A model generated the notes under the pieces. That model was not told the DNA's origin, made no database searches, and saw nothing but the letters and a program-made list of their open reading frames with translations. From assembly GCF_900547735.1 (NCBI RefSeq), contig NZ_URHZ01000066.1, forward strand, positions 1 to 31,795: DNA of 31,795 bases, read 5' to 3'. This document shows, in pieces, positions 22,792 to 31,669 of the stretch. The stretch is from an uncultured Clostridium sp. Lineage in GTDB: Bacteria > Bacillota > Clostridia > Lachnospirales > Lachnospiraceae. The position numbers and the translations under genes were made by a program. How positions within the stretch are numbered: position 1 is the first letter of the stretch; every line of letters begins with the position of its first letter.

Positions 22792-23248
22792 TAATAAGGC
22801 GGTGAGCGCGGATATCGCTCCCGATATGATGCTTCTTGAATTTCTGCGCTCCCAGGGGTGCTACAGTGTAAAATGCGGCTGTGAGACGACAAACTGCGGT
22901 CTGTGCACCGTCTGGATGGATGGAAAACCGGTGCTTTCCTGCGCCGTTCCCGCGCTGCGGGCGGAAGGGGCTGAGATTACGACATTGGAGGGCGTTAAGG
23001 AGGAAGCGGAAGAATTCGGCCGTTTCCTGGCCGGTGAAGGAGCGGAGCAGTGCGGTTTCTGCAGTCCCGGCTTTATTATGAATGTCCTTGCGATGAAGCG
23101 GGAACTGAGGGAACCGGATGACCGCGAAATCCGGGAATTTTTGGCGGGCAATCTCTGCCGCTGTACCGGCTATTCCGGCCAGATGCGCGCTATTAGAAAA
23201 TATCTTATTTACATAAAGGAAAAAGAGCAGGAGGGTCAGGAGTCATGA
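22769..23248 (+). CDS. xdhC: Molybdenum hydroxylase 2x[2Fe-2S] subunit (XdhC type)
   Basis: A 159-residue iron-sulfur subunit. The plant-type ferredoxin cluster uses Cys38, Cys43, Cys46 and Cys58 (GCETTNCGLC, then VLSC), with an extra Cys36. The second, C-terminal cluster has QCGFCSPGF and CRCTGY. Length and layout are normal for XdhC/CoxS proteins. ACAGGAGGGC.. precedes the ATG inside the upstream gene. It overlaps the next gene by 4 bases. Confidence 0.96.
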   Translation: MNLTCRINNKAVSADIAPDMMLLEFLRSQGCYSVKCGCETTNCGLCTVWMDGKPVLSCAVPALRAEGAEITTLEGVKEEAEEFGRFLAGEGAEQCGFCSPGFIMNVLAMKRELREPDDREIREFLAGNLCRCTGYSGQMRAIRKYLIYIKEKEQEGQES

Positions 23249-25542
23249 ATAAGGGAAAGAATGTGAACCGGCCTGTGATGAAAAAAGATGCCATGGCCCT
23301 GGTGACGGGAGCGCCGGTCTATACCGATGATCTGGCCCCGAAGGACTGTCTTGTGGTGAAGGTGCTGAGAAGCCCCTACGCCCATGCGCTTGTGAAGACC
23401 ATTGATACGAAAAGGGCAAAAGTCGTTCCGGGAATCGCCTGTGTGCTGACATGGGAAGACTCGCCAAAGAGCCGGTTCACCCAGGCGGGACAGACATATC
23501 CGGAGCCAAGCCCGTACGACAGAAAAGTTATCGACCGGCGTCTGCGCTTTGTCGGCGACGTGGCCGCCATCGTGGCGGGAGAGACGGAAAGCGCCGTGGA
23601 TCAGGCTCTCCGGCTGATTAAGACGGAGTATGAGGTGCTGGAACCGGTTCTTGATTTCAGGACGGCAAAGGACAACCATGTGCTGGTCCATCCGGAGGAA
23701 GACTGGAAGGCGCTCTGCCCGGTGGGAGCCGATAATCAGAGAAACCTGTGTTCCAGCGGCGCCGAGTCGGACGGGGATGTGGATGCGGTGCTGAAGGACT
23801 GCGATCTGGTGATTGAGAGAACCTATCACACGAAGGCGGACAACCAGACGATGATGGAGACGTTCCGGGCCTTTACCTATAAGGATGCCTTCGGGCGGCT
23901 TAACGTGGTGGCGTCCACCCAGATTCCGTTCCACATCAGGCGGATTCTGGCTAATGCCCTGGACATCCCGAAATCGTCCATTCGCGTGATTAAACCGAGA
24001 ATCGGAGGCGGGTTCGGGGCCAAGCAGACGGGAGTGGCGGAGATTTATCCGGCCCTTGTCACGATGAAGACGGGACGCCCGGCCAAGATGGTATTTACAA
24101 GATACGAATCCATGATTGCCTCTTCCCCGCGCCATGAGATGGAGATTACCGTCCGGATGGGACTGATGAGCGACGGCAAGGTCAGGGCTATCGATATGTA
24201 TACGCTTTCCAACACGGGAGCATACGGGGAACATGGGCCGACGACGGTCGGACTCAGCGGCCATAAGGCAATTCCCATCTACACGCCGGAGGCATTCCGG
24301 TTTACCTATGATGTGGTCTATACAAACTACCAGTCATCCGGAGCCTACAGGGGGTACGGGGCGACCCAGGGCCTCTTTGCGGTGGAGACGGCGTTAAATG
24401 AGGCCGCGGCGATACTGGGACTTGATCCGCTCCAAATCAGGAGCCGGAATTTCCTGCAGGAAGGCCAGATTATGCCTGCCTACTACAATGAACGGCTTCA
24501 GAGCTGTCATGTAAAACAGTGTATGGACAGAGCGGCGGCCATGATGGACTGGGCCGGAAAGTATCCGTCCAGGGATATGAAAAACGGTAAGGTCCGGGGC
24601 GTCGGAGTCGGCATTTCCATGCAGGGTTCGGGCATCTCGGCCATGGACGTCGGAACGGTGACAATCCGCCTGAGTGATGAGGGCCATTATAATATGATGA
24701 TCGGGGCAACCGATATGGGAACCGGCTGTGACACGATCCTAGCACAGATGGCGGCCGACTGTATGGACTGCGATGTGGACGACATCGTCGTGTCCGGTGT
24801 AGACACGGATGTTTCGCCCTATGACTCGGGTTCCTACGCATCCAGCACCACCTACGTCACCGGAATGGCCGTTGTCAAAGCCTGCGGCGAGCTGCGGGCA
24901 AAGATAATCGCCCAGGGCGCGGAGCTTCTGGAAGTTAATGCGTCGGAAGCGGACTTCGACGGTACCAGTGTTTATGCATCGGAAGCACGGACAGGGGAAG
25001 AGCAGAAGGTTTCCCTCAAAGATATCTCCACAAAGAGAATGTGCGGTTCGGGCCTGGCTCTTGAGGCTACGGTTTCCCATTCCTCCCAGGTATCGCCGCC
25101 TCCGTTTATGTGCGGTATGGCCGAGGTGGAAGTGGATTTGGAGACGGGGAAAATTGACCTTCTCCAGTATAAGGCGGCCGTGGACTGCGGAACGGTGATA
25201 AACCCGAACCTGGCCAGAATCCAGGCCGAGGGAGGCATCGTCCAGGGCATCGGCATGACACTTTTTGAGGATATAAATTATACGGATAAGGGAAGACTGA
25301 AAGAGAACTCCTTTATGCAGTACAAAATTCCCGCCAGGGTGGAGGTGCCGGATTTGGAGGTGGAATTCGATTCCAGCTATGAACCGACAGGGCCGTTCGG
25401 GGCAAAATCGGTAGGTGAGGTTGTCATGAACACCCCGCTTCCCGCCATTGTGCAGGCGATCTATCACGCAACCGGACTCTGGTTCCGGGAGCTTCCCGTC
25501 ACACCCGAGAAGGTAGTGAGGGGGCTTAAAAAACTGCCATGA
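23245..25542 (+). CDS. xdhA: Molybdenum hydroxylase large subunit (xanthine dehydrogenase / aldehyde oxidase family)
   Basis: A 765-residue molybdopterin-binding catalytic subunit. It has the N-terminal a/b hammerhead domain (GAPVYTDDLAP..VLRSPYAHA). Cofactor motifs are GGGFGAKQ (about 254), AYRGYGATQ, and GAKSVGE with the catalytic glutamate at ~725. These place it in the purine/aldehyde/N-heterocycle hydroxylase family, and the sequence alone does not fix the substrate. AGGAGGGTCAGGAG precedes the ATG. The overlap with the neighbours on both sides is 4 bases. Confidence 0.96.
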   Translation: MNKGKNVNRPVMKKDAMALVTGAPVYTDDLAPKDCLVVKVLRSPYAHALVKTIDTKRAKVVPGIACVLTWEDSPKSRFTQAGQTYPEPSPYDRKVIDRRLRFVGDVAAIVAGETESAVDQALRLIKTEYEVLEPVLDFRTAKDNHVLVHPEEDWKALCPVGADNQRNLCSSGAESDGDVDAVLKDCDLVIERTYHTKADNQTMMETFRAFTYKDAFGRLNVVASTQIPFHIRRILANALDIPKSSIRVIKPRIGGGFGAKQTGVAEIYPALVTMKTGRPAKMVFTRYESMIASSPRHEMEITVRMGLMSDGKVRAIDMYTLSNTGAYGEHGPTTVGLSGHKAIPIYTPEAFRFTYDVVYTNYQSSGAYRGYGATQGLFAVETALNEAAAILGLDPLQIRSRNFLQEGQIMPAYYNERLQSCHVKQCMDRAAAMMDWAGKYPSRDMKNGKVRGVGVGISMQGSGISAMDVGTVTIRLSDEGHYNMMIGATDMGTGCDTILAQMAADCMDCDVDDIVVSGVDTDVSPYDSGSYASSTTYVTGMAVVKACGELRAKIIAQGAELLEVNASEADFDGTSVYASEARTGEEQKVSLKDISTKRMCGSGLALEATVSHSSQVSPPPFMCGMAEVEVDLETGKIDLLQYKAAVDCGTVINPNLARIQAEGGIVQGIGMTLFEDINYTDKGRLKENSFMQYKIPARVEVPDLEVEFDSSYEPTGPFGAKSVGEVVMNTPLPAIVQAIYHATGLWFRELPVTPEKVVRGLKKLP

Positions 25543-26210
25543 TGAATGTGATTCTGCTGGCGGCCGGTTTTTCAAAACGGTTTGGCAGCAATAAACTCCT
25601 TCACTGTATCGACGGAACGCCGATGTACCGTTACGCGGTGGAGGCGGCAAAAGAATTCCAGAAACGGTTTATGGAACCGCTTCAAAAGCCGGGAAAGGGA
25701 GAAGCGGTCCGCCTCATCGCCGTGACGGCTTATGAGGAGATTGGCCGGGAACTCTGCAGCCATGACGGCTTTATACCGTATGGTGAACCGGCCGGATACA
25801 TGAAACCGGACAGGCGGGTGGTGTTTAACAGGAACCGGGAAATGGGGATTTCCCATTCCATCGCGCTGGGGATTTGGGCGGCCGGAGCCATGTCGGAGGA
25901 GGACGGCCTGATGTTTATGGTCTGCGATCAGCCGCGGCTGGCGGCCGGTGAGATCTTCCGGCTGGCGGAGGAATTCAGGAGGACGAAAAAGACGATCGCC
26001 TGCCTGTCGGACGGAAGAAGGACCGGGAATCCCGTCGTATTTTCGGGGAAATACCGGGAGGAGCTTTTAAGTCTTCGCGGCGATACGGGCGGAAAAGCCG
26101 TAATGAAGAGGCATCCCGGCGAGGTATATCTCTGTCCCGCCTCTAATCCGGCGGCGCTTGAGGATATCGATTATATTGACAATGACATTGACAGGGAAGA
26201 AGATGAGTGA
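25539..26210 (+). CDS. mocA: Molybdenum cofactor cytidylyltransferase-like protein (MocA)
   Basis: A 223-residue nucleotidyltransferase. The N-terminal LLAAGFSKRFGSNKLL is the NTP-binding signature, CDQPRL the metal-binding motif and GNPVVF a further family block. MocA adds CMP to molybdopterin to give the cytosine-dinucleotide form used by many hydroxylases. That fits its place directly after the hydroxylase genes (ATGA overlap) and hints that this enzyme uses the CMP form. A central insertion of about 25 residues (MEPLQKPGKGEAV..) is somewhat unusual. Confidence 0.9.
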   Translation: MMNVILLAAGFSKRFGSNKLLHCIDGTPMYRYAVEAAKEFQKRFMEPLQKPGKGEAVRLIAVTAYEEIGRELCSHDGFIPYGEPAGYMKPDRRVVFNRNREMGISHSIALGIWAAGAMSEEDGLMFMVCDQPRLAAGEIFRLAEEFRRTKKTIACLSDGRRTGNPVVFSGKYREELLSLRGDTGGKAVMKRHPGEVYLCPASNPAALEDIDYIDNDIDREEDE

Positions 26211-26216
26211 TGCGAT

Positions 26217-27830
26217 ATGAATCTTTATAAGATTATGCTGGTAGACGATGAGGAAGAGGTAAGGAAAAGCATTATTAACAAGATAGACTGGGCGGACACC
26301 GGCTTTGAAGTAATCGGAGATGCGGAGAACGGCAAGGACGCCCTGGAAAAGATCGAGCAGAATGAGCCGGATCTCGTCCTGACGGATATCAAAATGCCCT
26401 ACATGGACGGCCTCACGATGGCGGAGACAATCCGCCAGCAGTATCCGTCGGTGAAGATTGTGATTTTTTCCGGCTTCGATGAATTCGAATATGCGAAAAA
26501 AGCGATCAAGCTGAATGTAATTGAGTACATTTTAAAACCGGTGAACGTGGAAGAACTGACCGCGATCCTCAAAAAAATTAAGAAAAACCTGGATGAGGAG
26601 ATCGAGCAGAAGAGGAACGTGAACCTCCTCAGGGAGAGCTATATCAAAAATCTCCCGACCATCAGGGAACATTTCTTAAACGACCTGATCCATGGGGGAA
26701 TGTCGGGGGAAACCATATCGGAAAAACTGAAGGAATATGATATCGACATAGACAACGCCCATAAATGGATTGTTGCCGCCATCCATCTGGAACCGGACGA
26801 GAAGGTGGACAAGGCCGTATCCCTCCATAAGGAGCGGGAGCTGATTCCGATCTCCGTCCAGAATATGATAGAAGAAAAGCTGGAGGGACAGTACCGTTAT
26901 ACGATGTTTCACTCCTCCTTTGAGAGCATCCTGATTGCCGCGATCGATGAAAATAATTCCCAGACGGGCCTGGTGGCCATGCTGGGCGATATCTGCAAGG
27001 AGACGAAAAAGATCCTGGAGGTTTCCGTCACAATCGGCGTCGGAGAGAGCAGCAATTCCCTGACGGATATCGGCCAGTCTTTCCACTCGGCGTTAAATGC
27101 GCTGGGTTACAGGGCCGTCGCCGGTTCCGGCGGTCTTATCTACATCCGGGATGTGGAGCCGTTCAACCACGGAAAGCTTCAGTTCGACAGCCGGATGGAG
27201 TCGGAGCTGATAGCCGCCGTCAAATTCGGGCCGGAAGAGAAGATACGCTCCGTCGTTGGAGACGTAGTCGGAAAGATGGAGGAGGCAAAGGTCCATTACC
27301 GCCAGTACCAGGCCTATATCCTGGCCGTCATCAACGCCCTGACCCAGCTTTCGCAGCAGTATGACCTTCGGATCAGCGATATGTTCGGCGTGGAGACGGA
27401 TTATTTTGAAATTCTTCTGAAAGTGGAAAAAACGGACAATATCAGGCAGTATCTGACCGAAGTCGCCTTTAAAATGAACCGGGTGATGGAGGAGGAGAGA
27501 AGCAATACGACCAAGAATGTCATCCAGGAGGCCAAACAGTATATCCAGGAGAACTTCAGGGATCCGGATTTGTCGGTGGAAAAGATCTGCCGCCATCTCC
27601 ATATGAGTCCGGCCTATTTTTCCACCGTATTCAAGAAGGAGACGGGCCAGGCCTATATTGCGTACCTGACGGACGTGCGTTTAAACCGCGCGGTGGAACT
27701 GCTCATGACAACGGAAGATAAAACCTATATTATCGCAGATAAGGTGGGATACCCGGAACAAAACTATTTCAGCTATGTTTTTAAAAAGAAGTTCGGTGTG
27801 TCGCCTACGAAATTCAGGGGAGCCAGATAA
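26217..27830 (+). CDS. YesN-type response regulator with AraC DNA-binding domain
   Basis: A 537-residue regulator. The receiver domain has Asp10/Asp11, the phosphorylation site Asp57 in LTDIKMP and a conserved lysine in ILKPVN. A ~280-residue central region follows, then an AraC-type double HTH at the C-terminus (ENFRDPDLSVEKICRHLHMS .. GYPEQNYFSYVFKKKFGVSPTKFR). Such regulators activate transporter and sugar-use genes. It starts 6 bases after mocA without a strong ribosome site, so it looks translationally coupled to the hydroxylase operon. Its partner kinase starts immediately after its stop. Confidence 0.96.
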   Translation: MNLYKIMLVDDEEEVRKSIINKIDWADTGFEVIGDAENGKDALEKIEQNEPDLVLTDIKMPYMDGLTMAETIRQQYPSVKIVIFSGFDEFEYAKKAIKLNVIEYILKPVNVEELTAILKKIKKNLDEEIEQKRNVNLLRESYIKNLPTIREHFLNDLIHGGMSGETISEKLKEYDIDIDNAHKWIVAAIHLEPDEKVDKAVSLHKERELIPISVQNMIEEKLEGQYRYTMFHSSFESILIAAIDENNSQTGLVAMLGDICKETKKILEVSVTIGVGESSNSLTDIGQSFHSALNALGYRAVAGSGGLIYIRDVEPFNHGKLQFDSRMESELIAAVKFGPEEKIRSVVGDVVGKMEEAKVHYRQYQAYILAVINALTQLSQQYDLRISDMFGVETDYFEILLKVEKTDNIRQYLTEVAFKMNRVMEEERSNTTKNVIQEAKQYIQENFRDPDLSVEKICRHLHMSPAYFSTVFKKETGQAYIAYLTDVRLNRAVELLMTTEDKTYIIADKVGYPEQNYFSYVFKKKFGVSPTKFRGAR

Positions 27831-29630
27831 ATGGATAAGAAGGACAATAATCAGAGACGGCCGTTTTTTCTGAACAACAGCATACGTACCACGATTTTCA
27901 TCTATTTTACGGTGACTGCGCTGGCGGCCGGCCTCCTGATTACATTTTCCCTGTACCAGAGACTGTCCGGCCAGGTCACGGCCATGGTCCAGGACGAGAA
28001 CCAGAGGCTGATCGGCCAGGTGGCCCGCTCCGTGGAATCCTATCTGCGGACGATTATGAAACTGTCGGATTCGCTCTATTACGGAGCGGTAAAGAATGCG
28101 GACCTCTCCTCCGAGTCGGTCGGTTCGGAGCTTACGCTGCTCTACGACAATAACAAGGACAATGTCGATAACATTGCTCTTTTCTCGGAGGACGGAACGC
28201 TGGTGGAAGCGGTCCCCGCGGCAAGACTTAAAGCGAATCTGGACGTCACGGGGGAACCGTGGTTTAAGGATGCGCTGGAGAAGACGGAAAACCAGCACTT
28301 TTCCCAGCCCCATGTGCAGTATATTTTTGACAACAATGAGAACCAGTACCGCTGGGTGATATCCCTCTCCCGCGCCGTGGAGCTTACAAAGGGCACTTCC
28401 ACGGCCCAGGGCGTGCTTCTGGTGGACATCAGCTATTCCAGTCTGGAACAGCTCTTTGACGGCGTGACGGCCGGTAAGGGCGGATACGTCTATCTGATCA
28501 GCAGCGACGGCGAGCTTTTATACCATCCCAAGATGCAGCTCATCGATTCGGGCAGGATGCAGGAGAATAATGCGGCGGCGGCCGGCTATAAGGACGGCAA
28601 CCATATGGAGGAGTTTGAGGGCGGCAGCCGGTTTGTGACAATCAAGTCCATCGGCTATACGGGCTGGAAAGTGGTCGGAGTGACGCCGGAAAACGTCGTT
28701 TCCCTGAACACGATTAAAACCCGGCTTTTTATCGTATTCATCATTGCACTCATTCTGTTCATCCTGGCCCTCATCAATTCCTATATTTCCTCCAGGATCA
28801 CGAACCCCATCAAGGAGCTGGAAAAATCCGTGGGAATACTGGAGGAGGGCAACCTGGATGTGACCGTTTATACCGGCGGTTCCTATGAGATTCAGCATCT
28901 GGGCAAATCTATCGGGGATATGGCAGCGCAGATACGTCTTCTGATGAAGGACATCGTGACGGAGCACGAGGCGAAGCGGAAACAGGAATTCGACACGCTG
29001 CAGTCCCAGATTAATCCCCATTTTCTCTATAATACACTGGATATTATCGTCTGGATGATTGAAAACGAGCAGAAGGCGGAGGCGGTAAAGGCGGTGACCG
29101 CGCTGGCCAGATTTTTCCGAATCAGCCTGAGCAAGGGAAAAAGCATTATCACGGTGCGGGATGAGCTGGAACATGTCAGAAACTACCTGATGATCCAGCA
29201 TATGAGATTTAAAAACAAGTTTACCTATGAGATCGAGGCGTCCGACGACGTGCTGGAGCTGGCAAGTCTCAAGCTGATGCTGCAGCCCCTGGTGGAAAAT
29301 GCCATTTACCACGGCATGGAATTCATGGACGGCGACGGGGAAATCCTTTTGAAGGTATGGAAGGAGAACGCGGATCTGTATTTCTGCGTGAGCGACAACG
29401 GCCTTGGAATGACCGGTGAACAGGTGGCCAACCTCTTTACGGGGGCGTCCCACGTGGAATCCAGGCGCGGTTCCGGCATCGGCGTTAAAAACGTCAATGA
29501 GAGGATTAAGCTTTACTTTGGGGAAGAATACGGCCTTTCCATTGAATCGGAGCCGGATGAGGGCACCACGGTCAGGATACATCTTCCGGTCGTGCCGTAC
29601 AGTGAAGCGGTGGAGAGGGGGATGGTATAA
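27831..29630 (+). CDS. YesM-type membrane histidine kinase
   Basis: A 599-residue kinase: a first membrane helix near 19-42, an extracellular Cache-like sensor (about 45-295), a second helix near 300-322 and a HAMP domain (ITNPIKELEKSVGILEEGNLDV). The LytS/YesM-type phosphoacceptor is QINPHFLYNTLD with His397. The ATPase domain has VENAIYHGM, SDNGLGM and GSGIGVKNV. AGGGGAG lies before the ATG, which directly follows the regulator stop. Together with the next gene it probably forms a three-component sensor. Confidence 0.96.
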   Translation: MDKKDNNQRRPFFLNNSIRTTIFIYFTVTALAAGLLITFSLYQRLSGQVTAMVQDENQRLIGQVARSVESYLRTIMKLSDSLYYGAVKNADLSSESVGSELTLLYDNNKDNVDNIALFSEDGTLVEAVPAARLKANLDVTGEPWFKDALEKTENQHFSQPHVQYIFDNNENQYRWVISLSRAVELTKGTSTAQGVLLVDISYSSLEQLFDGVTAGKGGYVYLISSDGELLYHPKMQLIDSGRMQENNAAAAGYKDGNHMEEFEGGSRFVTIKSIGYTGWKVVGVTPENVVSLNTIKTRLFIVFIIALILFILALINSYISSRITNPIKELEKSVGILEEGNLDVTVYTGGSYEIQHLGKSIGDMAAQIRLLMKDIVTEHEAKRKQEFDTLQSQINPHFLYNTLDIIVWMIENEQKAEAVKAVTALARFFRISLSKGKSIITVRDELEHVRNYLMIQHMRFKNKFTYEIEASDDVLELASLKLMLQPLVENAIYHGMEFMDGDGEILLKVWKENADLYFCVSDNGLGMTGEQVANLFTGASHVESRRGSGIGVKNVNERIKLYFGEEYGLSIESEPDEGTTVRIHLPVVPYSEAVERGMV

Positions 29631-30601
29631 TGGCAAAACAGGAAAAAGTCCTCTGGGGTGTTTTTGCGGGAATTCTCGTGTTCCTGTATCTTTTATCCTC
29701 CACCGATCTGATTATTAAAGAAAAAAAGACGGAGATTTACCCGATTTCCATCGTTATCGCCGATACGACGGACGACTACTACGTCAACTTCCGAAAAGGC
29801 GTTGAACAGGCCGCCGATGATTACAATGTGGATGTCAGTTTTATCACGCTTTTTGATAAGGAAGATGCGGACAGCCAGATGGAGCTGGTGAAACGTGAGA
29901 TCGACGATGGGGCTCTGGCAGTCATACTGGAACCCGTGGATGCAACGGAATGTATGACTCATATGGATACGACGGTCCTGGGCAGTCCGGTGATCGTGGC
30001 CGGGGAACTGCTGCCGTCGGAGAGCGTGAAGGGAGCGGTTTCCACGGATCATTTTGAAGAGGGCAAAAAAATGGGCGAGGCAATTGTCTCGGAAAATACG
30101 CCGGAGCTGCCCGTATATATCTTTGCCGGCAGTCTGACACACGGCTACACAGGAGAGCGTCTGGAAGGACTTCGGACGGTTCTGGAAGAAAACGGTTTTG
30201 CGATGGCTGCCTACGAGAGAAAAACGGCGGACACATTCCGCAAAATAATAGAAGAAACCGTATATCCCGGAAGCGGAACGGCCGTAATTGCCTGCCTGGA
30301 TCCCTCAAGTACCAGTGAGGCGGCGGAGATTATAGGCGGAAGCCCGGTATACGGAAAGTACATCGTAAGCCTCTACGGGACCGGGACAACCCCCTCTCTC
30401 TTAAACCAGATGGACAAGGGAGTCATCAGGGGAATGGTGGTCAGCAATGAGTTCGACGAAGGTTATCTCTGCGTAGAGAAGGCAGTGGAAGCGATTCAGA
30501 GAAAGGGAGCCAGGGAGCAGATCCGCCTGGATGCCTATTATATAGAAAAAGCGGATTTAAGGGAAAGCAAATTCGAGAAGATTCTGTATCCGATTGATTA
30601 G
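29630..30601 (+). CDS. Membrane-anchored periplasmic-binding-like protein, probable sensor accessory
   Basis: A 323-residue protein: one N-terminal hydrophobic helix (about 8-28, VLWGVFAGILVFLYLLSS), no lipobox and no clear signal-peptidase site, then a type I periplasmic-binding domain (SIVIADTTDDYYVNFRKGVEQAADDY .. VSTDHFEEGKKMGEAI .. KGVIRGMVVSNEFDEGY). It overlaps the kinase stop by one base. The layout recalls the membrane-anchored XylFII protein that hands ligand information to LytS/YesN in Clostridium beijerinckii. It is therefore more likely a ligand sensor for the kinase than a transport protein. The ligand is probably a sugar. Confidence 0.88.
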   Translation: MAKQEKVLWGVFAGILVFLYLLSSTDLIIKEKKTEIYPISIVIADTTDDYYVNFRKGVEQAADDYNVDVSFITLFDKEDADSQMELVKREIDDGALAVILEPVDATECMTHMDTTVLGSPVIVAGELLPSESVKGAVSTDHFEEGKKMGEAIVSENTPELPVYIFAGSLTHGYTGERLEGLRTVLEENGFAMAAYERKTADTFRKIIEETVYPGSGTAVIACLDPSSTSEAAEIIGGSPVYGKYIVSLYGTGTTPSLLNQMDKGVIRGMVVSNEFDEGYLCVEKAVEAIQRKGAREQIRLDAYYIEKADLRESKFEKILYPID

Positions 30602-30613
30602 GGGGAATGGCCT

Positions 30614-31648
30614 ATGAAGAAGCAAAAACGTTTATGGATTGCGGCGGCCGCAGTGGCGGTGGTATTGGCCGGATGTATGGTTCTGCAGGGCTGCAGGAGC
30701 GATAAAAAGGATGAAAAAAAATCGATCCGCATCGGCGTGGTGCTGTACCGAGGAGACGATCCGTTTATCAACAATATCCGCTCCAACCTGGAAGACAAAG
30801 CTAAAACGTATGAGAAGGGAACCGGAATCAAGGTCGTGATGGATGTGGCCGATTCCAAGGGCAACCAGAATACACAGAACAGCCAGGTGGACCGTTTCCT
30901 CTCGTTGGGATATGACGCTATCTGCGTCAATATGGTGGACCGCTCCGCCGCCTCCTATGTCATCAACAAGGCGATGGATGCGGATGTGCCTGTCATCTTC
31001 TTCAACCGGGAGCCGGTGGAGGAGGATATGAAGCGCTGGGAGAAGCTCTACTATGTGGGGGAGGACGCCAAGGAGTCTGCGGTTCTGCAGGGAAATATCC
31101 TGGTGGATCTCTATCAGGAAAATCCGGAAGGACTCGATCTGGACGGCAATGGAAAGGTCAGCTATGTGCTGCTTGAAGGAGAGAGCAGCCATCAGGATTC
31201 CCTAATCCGGACCGAGTGGTCGATCCAGACCCTGAAGGACGGAGGCGTACCGCTTGAGAAACTGACCGGCGGGATTGCCAACTGGGACAGGAGCCAGGCA
31301 TCGGCCCTGATGGAGCAGTGGATCGAAGAATTCCCAAAAGAAATTGAGGTGGTCATCTGCAACAACGACGAGATGGCTTTAGGAGCCGCCGACGCGCTGG
31401 AACGCAGCGGCGATTCCAGGCCGGTTAAGATTGTCGGCATAGACGGGACACCGCAGGGACTAGAAGGTTTAAAGAGCGGAAAGCTGTTCGGAACCGTTCA
31501 GTGTGACAGCAAAGAGTATGCCGATGTGATTTTTGAGATAGCCGCGGCGGAATCACTTGGGCAGAATGTGCAGGAAAAGGTGGAACTGAAGCAGGGAAAA
31601 TATTACGAATGCAGCCAGCATGCCCTGACGGCAGAGTCTTTAAAGTAA
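30614..31648 (+). CDS. Galactose/glucose-binding (MglB-like) lipoprotein
   Basis: A 344-residue lipoprotein; two candidate lipobox cysteines exist (LAGC Cys21, LQGC Cys27). The mature domain follows MglB. It has an EF-hand-like calcium loop DLDGNGKVSY followed by VLLEGESSHQDS, then NWDRSQASALMEQWI, IEVVICNNDEMALGA, and VGIDGTPQGLEGLKSGKLFGTV. Several MglB sugar-contact positions appear kept (Asn/Asp in NNDE, Asp in GIDG). AGGGGGAA precedes the ATG. No permease or ATPase genes follow before the window ends, so whether it serves transport or only sensing is open. Confidence 0.92.
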   Translation: MKKQKRLWIAAAAVAVVLAGCMVLQGCRSDKKDEKKSIRIGVVLYRGDDPFINNIRSNLEDKAKTYEKGTGIKVVMDVADSKGNQNTQNSQVDRFLSLGYDAICVNMVDRSAASYVINKAMDADVPVIFFNREPVEEDMKRWEKLYYVGEDAKESAVLQGNILVDLYQENPEGLDLDGNGKVSYVLLEGESSHQDSLIRTEWSIQTLKDGGVPLEKLTGGIANWDRSQASALMEQWIEEFPKEIEVVICNNDEMALGAADALERSGDSRPVKIVGIDGTPQGLEGLKSGKLFGTVQCDSKEYADVIFEIAAAESLGQNVQEKVELKQGKYYECSQHALTAESLK

Positions 31649-31669
31649 GGGAGAGAAAGAGAACGCCGC

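Noticed and set aside
23236..24264. 342-aa minus-strand ORF
   Set aside because: Lies wholly opposite the molybdenum hydroxylase large subunit, with low-quality composition and no ribosome site. It is a shadow of GC-rich coding DNA, as are the long minus-strand ORFs at 24739-25650, 28518-29636, 8904-9809 and 4398-5153.
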